NCBI GenBank assembly: GCA_951230915.1
Contig: OX579638.1
Location: 8,698,696 to 8,762,695 of the forward strand
DNA: 64,000 nucleotides
Direction: 5' to 3'
From: Antitrichia curtipendula
Lineage: Eukaryota > Streptophyta > Bryopsida > Hypnales > Leucodontaceae
Under the pieces are notes generated by a model. That model saw nothing but the letters and a program-made list of their open reading frames with translations, searched no databases and was not told the origin of the DNA. Positions 12,992-25,367 of the stretch are shown here, piece after piece. Every line of letters begins with the position of its first letter. The stretch's first letter is position 1. Both the position numbers and the translations under genes were made by a program.

Positions 12992-13265
12992 TGTTAAGAT
13001 GAAGGCACAGGCTCTAACAACACAAATGAGCAAGAGAATATATTAAACAACATATATGAGTAAAAGAATACCAAGAGAATAATAAATCCTCTGGTATGGG
13101 GAAGATGATCTTATATATTATCCCAAGTTCTATTTTTAGGTGTGGACAAAATGGAGAGCTTTAGGTAACTAGTAGATCGCTCTATTTATAGACAGTTCAC
13201 TAGGAGTACTGTCACCTGGAAGTAGCACTTACTATTCTAATTCTGAGTTAGCCACTACTTCAACA
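12992..13265 (-). repeat. 3' LTR of copia element 1
   Basis: Matches the LTR at 16832-17105 over its full length. The polypurine tract at 13266-13275 (minus strand CGAGGAGGAG) lies directly beside it, and the CTTTT target duplication lies at 12987-12991. Confidence 0.92.
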
Positions 13266-13391
13266 CTCCTCCTCGATCAATAGTTACCTCATTAAAAATT
13301 GATCTGTGATGAAAACCTAAATTAGGAAAAATCCCACAGACAAAAAAGAATGTAACTTCTACTGAGGAACTATCTCATGCAACAAATGCAT

Positions 13392-13941
13392 TTCTGAGAT
13401 CCCTTCTTTGGTATAACAGAGTTTCAAATCTTCTGTCCCCCGGAGGTATCGAAACAAGTGTTTGACACCGTTCCAGTGACGAGCTGCCGGTTTCTGGCTA
13501 TGACGAGCTTACACACTTGTAGCAAAAGAAATGTCAGGCGTGGTATATGTGGATAAGTAAAGGAGAGCTCCTCCTGGTGCGAGGTACCAGGTTTTGTCAG
13601 GAAACTCCTCCTCCTCCTCGCAAGGATAGTAGGGGTCATCCAGAGTTCGACTTCGTCCCATCTTGGGGGCGGAAAGAGGGTTAGCTTGGTCCATCTGAAA
13701 TTTCTTGAGAAGCCTTTGGGTATAGGCGGTTTGATGGAGAAAGATACTTCCATCTTACAAACGTTGTAGCTTTGGTGGAAGCTCTGTTGGTAGTGTCCAC
13801 CTCGAAGGGTGCTTAATTAGCTTTCCTTAGGAACAAGCAGCGCACTCCCCTACCTTGTCAGCGTCTCTGGGACAGATGTTATGGCCTGCTAGCAATGGCA
13901 ACATACGCCTGAACATTGTAGTTCCAGGGTGCCCCAACCTG
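13392..13941 (-). pseudogene. copia pre-integrase end fused to RT/RNase H remnant
   Basis: On the minus strand the sequence reads RLGHPGTTMFRRMLPLLAGH, then CPRDADKVGECAACS, a stop, and HPSRWTLPTELPPKLQRL. It then jumps directly to GSIFLHQTAYTQRLLKKFQ and PDISFATS from the C-terminal part of reverse transcriptase. Finally it reads HWNGVKHLFRYLRGTEDL at the RT/RNase H boundary. The integrase core and most of RT are deleted between PKLQRL and GSIF (about 13750-13765). One stop interrupts SFATSV. It is non-functional. Confidence 0.82.
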
Positions 13942-15238
13942 CACTAGAAGAAAACCCCGTTTTTGCTGTCGTTGCAGTGCAACGTGCCATGTTTGTTGAG
14001 ATGTCACGCGTTAAGCAGTGAACGGGTGCAAAAGAATGAATTTGATTTGATGTTGCAAAAAACGTGTGAGATTAAGTTGGAAAACAAGTAGATGTCACTG
14101 TAGACAAAGATGTTTTTAACGATGTTTAAGAAAATAAGCTGATGTTTTGTTATGACATCTCAAAAAACATAGACTGCCAAATCAGCATGAAGTCCATTTT
14201 CATTATGGATAAATTACTAAAAATTACTACGGTCAATGGAAAAATATTGACCTTATATAAAAAAATTTAGGAAAAAGGCAATGACATGGCATGCTTTCCA
14301 AAAAAAAAAAAAATGGATGGATGAAAATGGATGTGTTCCATGGATGAAAACAGATAGTCTTTATACAGGTGGGGAGGTGGAAGAGAGACAATTGATATGG
14401 GATATATCAAAAAAAAATTGTGTTCAAAGTGAAATGTCCACAAAAACGTCGAGATGTCTGAAACAACATCTCTATGTTTAAAAAAACATATACACGTCAA
14501 AAACAACATCATGTAAACAAGTGAAATAATCATATTCTACTTATCCCATATTGTTTGTCTTTCCATGGGCAGAGTATGGATATAAATACAATGTCCTTAT
14601 CCTTCATTTTTATTAACTTTTAATGAAGTGATTCCTTCATTTGGCCATTAAAAATTCCCTTAATGGTTGATGGTAAGTTTTCTTCAGTTTTTGTTGAATT
14701 CAGAATTTTTTTTTGTTCATTTCATTTTTTTTATTTATATTAAATTTTTATTGATATTGCCTTGTAGGTAGGGTATGTAGCAATTGATGTTTGAAAAAAT
14801 GTGTAATTTGATGTTGCAAAAAATGTCTAATTTGACATCTCAAAAAACACCATTAAATTATTCAAATGACACAAAAATGAGCTGACGTGGCTTCCACGTC
14901 AGTGACCACGTCACAGTTTCCCGCCTCCACGTCAAAGACCACATCAGCAATGGCATGGATGGGGAAAAAATGACGTGGCAATGGTCGAGCATGTGGCGCT
15001 GACATGGCGCTTACGTGGCCTCCACATGTCGACCTCTGCAAACCTTTGTTCACCTTGTCATGTGTGACATCAAGAAAAAACAAGCTTGGAAACGACGCGT
15101 TTTTTGTGATTTTTGCACGTTTTTTGCTCGTCAATTCAAACGAATTTTAGGAGACGTCTACGCTGATTACTTCCGCGTCAAACAAGACGCCGTCTCATGT
15201 TTTTTGCAACATAAAAAAAAAATTGTTTTCTTCTAGTG
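13942..15238. mobile_element. Non-autonomous CACTA transposon nested in copia 1
   Basis: Both ends carry the perfect 14-bp inverted repeat CACTAGAAGAAAAC. The element is flanked by the 3-bp duplication CTG (13939-13941 and 15239-15241), as expected for CACTA/En-Spm elements. Subterminal motifs such as GATGTTGCAAAAAA and GACATCTCAAAAAAC recur on both sides. There is no transposase, so it needs one in trans. Removing it with one CTG restores the copia pre-integrase reading LWHSRLGHPGTT, which proves insertion into an already present copia element. Confidence 0.93.
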
Positions 15239-15480
15239 CTGCTGTGCCATAATCCAGTCTTAGCTAGAAGCATGACAGAGAAAGCAGAGCCCGAAGGTTG
15301 CGTAATTCCAGTAGCTGGATGCATCAAAGTCGGCTCGGTAGTACCGCTGATGTAAATTGCATATAGGCCATTGACTCCTGCACGTGCAGTGGCAAGGAAT
15401 CTTTGCCCTTGCCTGAGTTCCAGAACCTCTTCACCATTCCTCACCGCAGTGAGAACGTGGACTCCGTTTGCCTGTAGGTC
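15239..15480 (-). pseudogene. copia pre-integrase domain, upstream half
   Basis: Reads in frame with the protease part after one stop: NGVHVLTAVRNGEEVLEL, then ARAGVNGLYAIY, and ends GLWHS at the CACTA insertion. The histidine of WHSRLGHPG, part of the zinc-binding HHCC region, is split between this piece and the one at 13392-13941. Confidence 0.8.
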
Positions 15481-16733
15481 CTAGTAGCTGATCAGGCTCC
15501 AGGGGGCTGATGGAGCATACATTGCTTTCGCAATTTTGAGGGGGGTCCCCCCCGGCAAAATCAGAGTTGCCTGGCCCTCACGGAACATCATGTCCCGTTT
15601 TCCTGCAATGGTGGTAATGCCACAAACTTGCCAGGAATCAGCTAGGCCGGAGAAGTCAAAATACTTCTGATCCCGCAAGATCGTATGCGTGGTGGCACTA
15701 TCCAATAGAGCTACATCAAATTGATCTATAGAGTGTATCGTATTCACCATATAATTTTCTAAGTCTGTCTCATCAATCGAGGGGGCATCAAGGGTATGGG
15801 CCTCTCTCTGTCCAGCCTTGAGTTGTTGCAACTCCTTGTAAATCTTTGAAAGGTAATCGAAAGCTCTACAGTCCTTAGCAATGTGCCCAACCCTACCGCA
15901 CTTGTGACATGTCCGGGTATCACGAGACTTAACATCAGACTTTGAATCAGTTGAGTTAGGTTTGTCAGAGATTTTGGACTTATCTCTAGCTTTTGATGAA
16001 GACTGTTGCTTCTGATGTTGCTTCCATCGCTGCTGCGTCTTCATGTTTCGTGGCCTACGTGTTGGTATCTCCACCGTGTGTACTTCCTTAGGAGGCTTGG
16101 ATTCAACATTCTTTAAGAGAAGTTGTTGTTGCTTTTCCGCAAGCAAAAGATAAGACATCAACTGAGAGTGAGTGTTAAAATTCAAGGAGGAGTGTTAAAA
16201 TTCATATTGTGGTACTGTTGTGCTAAAAGAGCAGAAGCAGGAGGGAAGGTGGATAGAGTCTTGTCAATGAGTTCCTTATCAGAAATTGTCTCTCCACATA
16301 AACGCAGCTGGGCGGTGATCCGGTGCAGCTCTGCGTTGAACGCCAAAAGGTCAGAATAATCCGAGACACCCAAACAAATCCAATCGCTGCGGGCTTGAGG
16401 AAGAAAAATTATCTTCTCATGGTGAAATCTGGCCTCGAGCTGCTTCCACAATTTGGTTGGATGATCAACTTGAATGTATTGTTGTCGAAGGGAGAAGTCC
16501 AAGTGCCGCCTCAAAACAAGAAGCGCCTTCCACTTGAAAGATGATGGTTCCAAATCTTGCAAATCACCCGTTGTTCTCATCAAGGTACCATCCAATCCCT
16601 CCGCACACAAATAAGATCTGGCGTCGATGCTCCACTCCAAGTAATTGCTCCCGTCAGCTTCCAACGCCTCAAAAAGCAACGGTTGAACACGTGCTTTTTC
16701 TTCCCTAGGACGTTTTGCTATAGGCATTGCCAT
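15481..16733 (-). pseudogene. copia gag-protease, frameshifted
   Basis: Begins MAMPIAKRPREEKARV and runs 183 codons of gag (NYLEWSIDARSYL, the LWKQLEARF helix), then breaks. A 15-bp sequence is repeated with a 20-bp period at 16170-16184 and 16190-16204, which shifts the frame. The second part (234 codons) carries the CCHC zinc knuckle CHKCGRVGHIAKDC and the aspartic protease motif LLDSATTHTIL, and stops at 15481. The next codons continue in frame beyond that stop into the pre-integrase domain, so the stop is secondary. A ribosomal frameshift is unlikely because the break is a duplication and no slippery site is visible. Confidence 0.85.
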
Positions 16734-16831
16734 TGATAGAGAAAACTAGGGCGGGAAGGCTATAAAGACAAGGGAGAATGAAAACTAAAGTAAACAATTG
16801 AGAGATCAGGGAGAGTCTCGTGCTGATAACG

Positions 16832-17105
16832 TGTTAAGATGAAGGCACAGGCTCTAACAACACAAATGAGCAAGGGAATATATTAAACAACATATATGAG
16901 CAAAAAAATACCAAGAGAATAATAAATCCTCTGGTATGGGGAAGATAATCTTATATATTATCCCAAGTTCTATTTTTAGGTTTGGACAAGGTGGAGAGCT
17001 TTAGGTAACTAGTAGATCGTTCTATTTATAGACAGTTCACTGGGAGTACTGTCACCTGGAAGTAGCACTTACTATTCTAATTCTGAGTTAGCCACGACTT
17101 CAACA
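16832..17105 (-). repeat. 5' LTR of copia element 1
   Basis: 274 bp and about 96% identical to the LTR at 12992-13265. On the minus strand it runs from TGTTGAAG to ATCTTAACA. The adjoining internal sequence on that strand, in the primer-binding position, is GTTATCAGCACGAGACTC. This differs from the initiator-Met type TGGTATCAGAGC used by copia element 2. Confidence 0.92.
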
Positions 17106-17119
17106 CTTTTCTTTAGCGT

Positions 17120-17796
17120 TAGAGCATCACCACCCGTCCTACAAAATGCAAGCCAATTTGCAAGCTGGTCAATCCAGTTTGCAAGCCAGGGAAGATGGAT
17201 CACCCTACCCATGGCCTCTTAAGAGGCCATCGCCACCCAATCGGCTACGTCCACATTCACGGATCAAGTCCTTGCTTGTTGAAAAAGTGCAAAAGGTGCT
17301 TGTCTCATGCGGTTTGCAAGCCGATTTGCAAGCCGCCCGTTGGCTTGCAAAAGAGCTTGGTTTTACAAGCCACCGGAGGCTTTTGGTTGGACCTCTTAAC
17401 AAGTTCATCCATTAAGGTAGAAGTCTATAAAAGCGACCTGTCTCTAAAAGCGACCTCTAACACAAAGGTACATTTTACTTTCTTCAATGTAACAAAGTTG
17501 TACATTTCAGGAGGGGGGCACTTTTAGACACCACTGCGTTTCACCTTCAAAAATTTGTAATTAATTCCACAAAGGTCCAAAAAATATGAAATAACTTGGA
17601 ATAGATGCCAATTCCATTTTTCTTCCTAGTAAAATTTACTAAAAATTGTTTTAAGGAGTTTAGCTTCCCTTAAAATGCAATCAGCTCTTAAAAGGTTGCT
17701 TTAACAGCCTCCTACCTTATGCAAGATGAGTGGAGCAATTTTGCAAGACAATGGCAACAAGTCATCTGTTTTACGAGACGGGTGGGGATGCTCTTA
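17120..17796. mobile_element. MITE with hAT-like ends carrying a nested MITE
   Basis: Ends are imperfect inverted repeats of about 27 bp: TTAGAGCATCACCACCCGTC on the left, and GACGGGTGGGGATGCTCTTA on the right. AGAGCATC(A/C)CCA ends are common on plant hAT-type MITEs, though I could not find a clean 8-bp duplication. A family A MITE sits inside at 17415-17717. The left part has several TTTGCAAGCC repeats. Confidence 0.55.
17415..17717 (+). mobile_element. MITE family A, copy 1
   Basis: 303 bp bounded by TA dinucleotides (17413-17414, 17718-17719), with ends AGGTAG and CTACCT. Related copies lie at 22887-23189, 23510-23834 and 28539-28842. It has no coding capacity. Confidence 0.75.
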
Positions 17797-20700
17797 GTTG
17801 TGGGTAGTGTTATTTGTATGGATTTTTAGAATTTCTCTTAAATGGGTGCAAAATAATTGATTGTGTAGACATTTGTGGATTAAAATCATTCTTCATGAAC
17901 AAATGTGTACTTTATTTAGTCAATTTTGATGATTTTATCTACATTTTAACAATTATCATCTATCAGTAGCAACAAAAAAAAATTGGATCCAAATAATAGC
18001 TTTGAAAGAAAATCTCCCTAAACTTTTATCTTTGGAAAAATTATGTCAATCAAAATTCACTTTTGGGGGGGAAACAATAGCTTCACCTTCGAAGAAAGAA
18101 CTCTTTGCTTTGTATGAATTGAAATTCTTTTCAATATAGAAAATTTTAGATTAAAGTTTGACCATGGATAGTGGCACTATATAAGGTATGAAGTTTAATC
18201 TAATCCAAACTTCATTGACATGGGCACTTGCAATATTTGGCTATTTGTTGCATGCAAACAAAATTTGCTACATGCATTAATTAATACCCAGAAGACGCAT
18301 CTTTTGGGTACATAGTGGCACTATATAAGGTATGAAGTTTAATATTTTACACTATGACATTTTAGAAGGATTTTTTGTTTCCCCATTCTAAAATGTTATA
18401 TATTCAACTTGTTTTCACATGGTTATTATGTCTATTGACTCTATTTATACTACAAAAATTGGATTCGTCATTTCCTTACTTTCCAGGGGGGGTTCTTTTA
18501 TTCATTTCAATACATTAAACGTTGTCTATCTATATTTATTGGTCATTACCTTTTTTATATGCCCTCAAATTCTAATAAAAAAGCGCTTATGTTTGGAAAG
18601 GACTCAAGTATGCTCAATGCCTCATATTGAGAGATAGTTATTAGCTACAACTTAACGTAACTCCCCCTATATGTGCCATGTGACTATTTATAATTATCTA
18701 GAAGACGCCCCATTTTCACCACATAGTTTGTCTAAAATTGTAACTTCAAGATGAGTGTGGATTTGGATAAGTTATAGCACTTTGGAGGTATCATTGTAAC
18801 AATATTTACAAATATCGAAATGGTTTATAGATAATTATCCTTGAATATTTATGATTACAAGCCTTAAATATGAAGGCAACTCATCGAGCTAATATGGATT
18901 GATGTAGGCAAAGTTGAGTGTAGGTTTGTGGTTAATGAATCTCAAATGTAGGGCACGGATATGACCTATTTGGGAGGGCCTAGTGGCACATATGGGATGC
19001 ATGGGCAACTAGTTTCACAAATTTCTATTAAATACAAAATCTACAAGAAAAAATAATTCCAATTGCTTTCATTGTGTATATCATTTCTCCATGCTTGATA
19101 AAAAAAACTAGATCACTGAATATACCTCCAAGCAAATGTATCACTGAGGTGTAAACACCCAATTCCATCCTTGTACCCATTCCTCATAAGTAGACTTCCA
19201 TTGAAAGTGTCCCCCCCCCCAGTGCCATTAACCCAAAAAGGACACCGTGGATGTTTAGTGTCCAATGAATGGCAAGGCATTCTCCTGTATAGGACATAAA
19301 TACAACTATTCATCCTTGGAATTAGTTTTGGAAAGTAGAGATCTTCTACAATGTTTTGACTTCAAATGAGCTATTTTGTTTTTTATAATACCAATTATTT
19401 CCATGGTTTCAGAAATGATGATTTCCATAGGAGACCCCCCCCATGTCTTTCCAGGGTTAAACCATTCCCTTATTTAATTGCACTTGGTTGACTATTTTTC
19501 TAAATTTCAGTTTCATGACCAAGCTATGTAACGGTTTCAAAGACCTAGGAAACTTTGACATTAGCAAAATGATTTTCAATTGTCAATACCATGAAAATGT
19601 TTTTTTGTCTTAAAAAAAGGTACCTCTAACTATGGTGAATTTTGATGTTTGGGGGTGGTTATTAAAGTCCTTCGCTTAAGGGCATGTCCAGCCTCCTCCT
19701 TACATCCCGAGTCCCAAAGGTTGGGTTGCATGTTGCTGTCATGTTTTCATGTGGGATGGAAAAAACTGCAAACCATCTGTTCAGTCTGTTGTACAGTACA
19801 GTACGTGGTCTGTCGGATGAATGATGGTGTTTATATGAGGGTGCCCTCAGTGCACATGCCAAAGGCTAGCCTGACAAACAAAATAAAATAAATTTGAATG
19901 ATTGATACAGAATTAGAACTTGTTGCTAGTAGTGTCATTGGAAGCACATCAAAAAATTAGATAAATTAAGGCATAAGAAAATTCACATCTGACCTTTTGG
20001 GACAATTGACAATAAACCCCATTATAAGCAAACAAAGAGAGAAAAAAAACTAGAAAGATCACAAGAAATCAAGCCTAAGAAAGGAAAATCATGTAAATGT
20101 GACTAGACACCCCTTGGCTCTTTCTTCAAATCCATTCATGAGAAAAGTTGGGCCAATATATTTTGATGCCATTTTGACAACAAAGGCCATTTTTTCAATC
20201 ACTTTGATATTGAATTAACACGGAGGTTGGTACCAAATTATCTTGATAGCATTTCAATGCACCTAATAAGGTAACCGACCTCTTTCCGATCATTTTAGCA
20301 ATTTGTCATTTTTTCAATCACTTTGATATTGAGTTGGCAAAGAGGTTGGCACCAAATTATCTTGATAGCGCTTCAATGCACCTAATAAGGTAGCCAACCT
20401 CTTTCCAGCCATTTAAACAATTTATCATATTTCCAATATGCAAATGGTGAAGGAAAAATCCCCTTGTGGAAAAACAAATTTGATGAAGTTCCATGAATTG
20501 TTCCCTTTTTCCCTCAAAAACAAATTGATTATGAATTTTTTTTTCGTAAAGCTTATGCTCAACCAATTCTTGTTATATAGGTCACTGCACTTCCAACCAT
20601 AGGCTACTTACAAAATCGCCCATGCTTCAATGTAGGTGATAATTATGTCTTCCAGTGTATATCTTGTGATCATTGTATGCTTTGAATGTACACTTCTCCG

Positions 20701-22884
20701 ACATTTGTGTTGAGTAAATTGTCACCTCACCACATGAGTTGTCACCCTAAACCACGACTTATTAGAAACAAAACACCCTAACTAACAAAAATAGGTGGCA
20801 GTCTAAAAAAGGTCGGCTACCTTATGCACACGCATCATGAAGATCATGATGTTACATTGTGTTGTTAAACACTTTTTACAAGCAATAAAAATAACCTTTT
20901 TCTTTTAGGACAAGTGGTCAAGAATTTGGTTCCAAGACTTTACTTATGTATTTAACAAGGCATTAAGTTCGAAATCCTGTAGCTCCAATTTTCAAAATTT
21001 CCATTATGTTTGTATTCAGTATTCTTGACACAAAATAATGTGTCCATTCTTAGCATTTTCTTGCCCATGGCATTTTTTTTTTCTCAAAATTAAAAGGAAT
21101 TTTAGGTGTAAAGGAGGGATAACTACCGTATACATTGTCTATTATTGATCATCATATATCATCTATGTATTCTGAAAATGTAAAAACACAGATCAACAGC
21201 AAACCCATGGTACTACTTCAATGTATATCACTTATTTAAATATTTCAATTTTAATTATTTTGTACCTCAGACATGTATTGGTATGTCCGCCTGTACAGAG
21301 CCAGTCCACCACACATTTCTGCAATAATTGGGAGGGTGGAAAGTTCTTTTTAAGAATTGATATTAATATTGAAAATTTATTATTTTCGAGCCTAAAATAT
21401 ACGTGAACATGCATCCTTTAATATTAAATATTTATTTTTTTACCACGTGCACTGTCTAAAGTTAATTTTTACCACCAAAACTTTGTTTATGATTTGAACC
21501 AAAAGATATGGACAAAGCTCTGAGAAGGATGGACTGAGAGGAACATTTTCATACAGACTCAATGAACTTTGTCTGTAACTTTTTATTATAATTTCCAACC
21601 CATGAATGGGGGTCTATAGCTAAATTTGAGCCTCAGTTTTCAAATTCTCTTGGAGCAAATTTTTTTCTTGCAAAAAACTAATTTACTATGCTTACATAAA
21701 ATTTGAAGTTTAGATATGAATACGATTATTATGTTGCCCTTCACAATTCTTTACACTTTAATTCTTACAGTTTGTTATTTACTTATCCTGCTTGGCAATA
21801 AGTTTTGAACTTGAAAAAAATAAGCAGCTTGATTGTGAGAGGGTCTAAAAAGACAACTGTGAGAAATGGAGAGAACAATTGAAATTTCATTTTTTTGATA
21901 GAGTATGAATTTGATATGAAATTTTGAAGTGTGTTGCCCAATTGGCCAAAAGAGTCTCTAAACTACCCCAAATCACCCAATAATGGTCATCTTACCACCT
22001 AAAGCAATCACAATATTTTCAAACATGACCATGACATGAAGGAATAAAAAAGTTATTTCTTCTTATGAATTTACATTAAAAAGGTGGAAGTTCATGTTGT
22101 AGTCACTAATAACTCCTTTGCCATCACACATTGATCGTGACTACTAACTCAACCTAATTAGCTTAAATGCCATTTATTGCAAAAAAAAATTGTCATGGTT
22201 TGATGGGCCGGGGTGGACCAACCCCTCACTTGTCTCCTTTTTTATGCCCTTGAGAAAACACAAGACCTTTTCATTTGCTTTATATGATAAATTTTGAAAA
22301 TCTTGAATTCATATTTGCAATTAGAGGCCCCAAATTAGTTGGGAGCAATATAAAAAATAGATTGATCGAGAGTTAAATAGGGGGCTTTTTTTAACATGCA
22401 CCTTTGGGGGAAAAAAAGTCAGGGACTTGGGGAGGACAAGCGAGGGGGTCAATTCACCTCAACCAGTTGATATAAAATTGTGATAGATCATTTCCTAGGT
22501 GTCTACATTGAACGGTTTGTCTATTATAGGTTGGTTTACCTCATCCCCAAGCAGTGGCTTTCTTTTTTTTCTTTTTTGAAACACATGGACAATTTCCATT
22601 GCAACACTGTCTTGCTTTTCAGTGAGCAAAGTAGCTGCTTTAACTTCCCCAGGGAGGCTTCTAAGCTTATAGTTGCAAAGCCTGAACGTCTCCACCCCAT
22701 TGGGGTCAGAGTCCCCCCCCACCACACACAAAAAAAAGGTAAAAAATCAAAAATCAAAGTAGGAAAGTAGGAAAGGATGCAAACCTGCCAGGTGGCATCC
22801 TCATAAAAAAAGAAATTGGTGACTGTATTCAGGTCACATAGCCCAATATTCTTACACAGAGCTCCGAGCAGGGTGATTCAGATG
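17797..22884. other. Gene-free repeat-derived stretch
   Basis: AT-rich sequence with no credible gene. A direct repeat ATAGTGGCACTATATAAGGT occurs at about 18170 and 18310, and a tandem duplication lies at 20190-20420. Homopolymer runs (C at 19208-19220 and several A/T runs) are frequent. No LTRs, transposase or RNA genes were recognised. Confidence 0.5.
20190..20420. repeat. Two-copy tandem duplication, about 118-bp unit
   Basis: The block TTTTTCAATCACTTTGATAT ... AGGTTGG(T/C)ACCAAATTATC ... CAATGCACCTAATAAGGTA is present twice in a row with scattered substitutions. Each unit contains TAAGGTA, as in the MITE ends elsewhere in the window. Confidence 0.65.
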
Positions 22885-22886
22885 TA

Positions 22887-23189
22887 AGGTAGGGGTCTGT
22901 AAAAGTGACCTGTCTCTAAAAGCGACCTCTAACACAGAGGTACATTTTACTTTCTTCAATGTACCAACGTTATACATTTCAGGAGGGGGTCGCTTATAGA
23001 AACCACTGCGTTTCAACTTCAAAAATTTGTAACTAATTCCACGAAGGTCCAAAAAATATGAAACGACTTGAATTAGATGCCAATTCCATTTTTCTTCCTA
23101 GTAAAATTTAGTGAAAATTGTTTCAAGGAGCTTAGCTTCTCTGAAAATGCAATCAGCTCTTAAAGTGTTGCTTTAACAGCCTCCTACCT
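22887..23189 (+). mobile_element. MITE family A, copy 2
   Basis: 303 bp, same orientation and length as copy 1, between TA dinucleotides at 22885-22886 and 23190-23191. Ends are AGGTAGGGGTCT and CAGCCTCCTACCT. The preserved ends show an intact insertion. Confidence 0.78.
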
Positions 23190-23509
23190 TATCAGTTAGA
23201 CACAATTGGTTTCCATGTTGTTACAGGGTCGAGTCTATAGCAATGCAACGAGAGTTACGAGACTCTTGTGGAGGTCCAGCCAAGGGTGAAGACCCCCTAT
23301 TTTGTGCCGTATTAATTTTATTATTAACGCTTGAACTAGCTAATGCTGGGCTTTTGATTGCAAATATGAACTCAAAATATATATTCTAAAATTTGCACTG
23401 CAAATAAAAGGTTCTTGCATTTTTCCCAGGGATAAAACACGAAGGCAAAATTGCCTCCACAAGAGGCTCATTGCACTACTATAGACTTGACCTTGTTACA
23501 GTAAGGGGG

Positions 23510-23834
23510 ATAAGTTAGGGTAGTCTGGTCTGAACTTAGAGGCGACCTTTTAAGAGCTAACAGCATTTGGGGAAAGTTAAATTTCTTGAAATAATTTTCA
23601 GTAAATTTTAGTACCAAGAAAAATGGAATTGGCATCTAACACAAGTTGTTTTGTATATTTTGGACCTTTATGGAATTAGTTCTGAATTTTTGAAGTTGAA
23701 ATGTAGTGGTTACCAAAAGTGCCCCCCCCCCCCTTCTAAAATGTATAGTGTTGGTACATTGAAGAAAACAGAATGTACCTCTCTATTAAAGGCTGCTTTT
23801 AGAATAGGGGCACTTTTAGAGCATCTTACCTTAC
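23510..23834 (-). mobile_element. MITE family A, copy 3 (diverged)
   Basis: Inverted relative to copies 1 and 2. Core landmarks are recognisable, such as GGAATTGGCATCTAAC and TTGGTACATTGAAGAAA. The left end is degenerate, the right end reads CTTACCTTA, and a C-run interrupts the middle (23724-23734). Confidence 0.6.
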
Positions 23835-24872
23835 ACCTTGCCTAAAAATGCCATCATCACTATGTATACATATCCAAAATCAATATATACCTATGTAGAA
23901 GAAATGATTCAAGATCCTCTACCGAAAAAACTTTGACCCTTCAAGCCCAAGGCCATGTTTTAGTCAAATCCCATTGAAAATTGCCCTTTTTGCTTAGTTC
24001 ATCCAAGAAAACAAAAGAAATATATTTTTTCAAATCTAACCGTAGGATGTTGTATTTCACTTCTCTAAAATTATGTGGTAAAATTTTCATGAAGTTTGAC
24101 ATTACATATTAAAAGATACTAGCATTCAAAGTTGGAAATTTATTTATTTTTGAACACTAGCCTGCAATTTCAAACAACTTCAACCACCATTTGTGGAATA
24201 TTTTTGCACTATGGGCTTGAGATAAAAAAAAACTATTGTGTTGAGGAATTGAATTTCAAATTTCGAATTTCAAAAAGTTTTAAATGCTTAATTTTCATTT
24301 AAAAAATAAATAAAGTAGAAATAGGTTCAAGATTGAAAGGAAAACAAAATTGTTAATAGCTTTAAGATGGGATTGAAACACAATAATCCCAATGGTGAGA
24401 TTTTTTTAGCAAGCAAACTTAACCTTGTCAAACAATCTTTTTTTTTAATTGTGAAAATTGCATTTAGAAATGAATCCTATAAATTATTTTTTCAAGAAGA
24501 TGCTTAGATTTCCCCCAAAACAAGATTATTCAGAATTTTCACATTACTAATCCTAATGGAAGGAATCAAAGATTCACGTGAAGACAAAAATCTGATGTAT
24601 AAAGGAAACAAAATTAATTTTAATTTCAAGTTTTTGTGTCTTTTTTTTTTCTGCCCGCCAACTAAAAATCTAGGCTTTTGTGGTATAAATTTTGCTCCCA
24701 AGCACTGATTGAAATAAAAGGTATATTCTCACAAAACTAATAAATTTTTCCATCCTTTGAGAAAGTTTCAAAAAAATTCACTTAAAAATTGAGATCATAA
24801 GAACTTGCCTTGAATTTATTTTATCCCCCAAGTGGACAATAGGCCTTTAGGGATTAACTTTTGCATACAATA

Positions 24873-25278
24873 AGGTAGGACCACCCATTCCCAACTAGAA
24901 ACCCATACCCAACTTGTAGGGGAGAGTTATTTCCAACCAAGGTTAGAACAAATTTCCAACCAAAGTTTGGAATGTATTTTTTCTTTGTTTTCAAAACGTG
25001 ACACATGTCCCAAAATAATAAGCAAGAAAGTAGGAAATAATGAACAGGAAAGTAATTATGATCGAAATTGGATGACTCTAGACATTAGACATGGATGTAG
25101 TGACCAACTTTTGCCTTTCAAAATTGATAGTAATATTAGTCCAAGTGATAAAATTACCAAATTTTTGGCAACCCCCATCATTTTTGACCCAGCACCTCCA
25201 AAAACATTAGCTTTGCCTTGCACTACTCCAGATCATGTCCACAGTTGCTTATTTGGTTGGTTATGGGTGGCTCCCCTT
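24873..25278 (+). mobile_element. MITE family C, copy 1
   Basis: Starts after TA at 24871-24872 with AGGTAGGACCACCCATTCCC and ends near GGGTGGCTCCCCTTTA. The same body recurs around 29808, at 46096-46639 and at 46641-46945. The right end is worn, so its limit is approximate. Confidence 0.6.
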
Positions 25279-25367
25279 TATCCAAACGTTGCATTCTTTG
25301 GTGCAATGGAACCGCCTCCTTTTCACTTGCCAGCAAGAAAATCAATGAAAATTTAACTAGTTTAATA

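Larger units (their letters stand above)
12992..17105 (-). mobile_element. Ty1/copia retrotransposon, internally deleted, interrupted by CACTA
   Basis: A 4.1-kb element with 274-bp LTRs starting TGTT and ending AACA. It is flanked by the 5-bp duplication CTTTT (12987-12991 and 17106-17110). The polypurine tract CGAGGAGGAG abuts the 3' LTR, and the coding sense is minus. The LTRs differ at about 10 of 274 positions, so the insertion is not recent. Internally it keeps gag, protease and the pre-integrase start, then jumps to the end of reverse transcriptase and start of RNase H; most of integrase and RT is missing. It is therefore non-autonomous. A 1.3-kb CACTA element is nested at 13942-15238. 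Confidence 0.92.
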
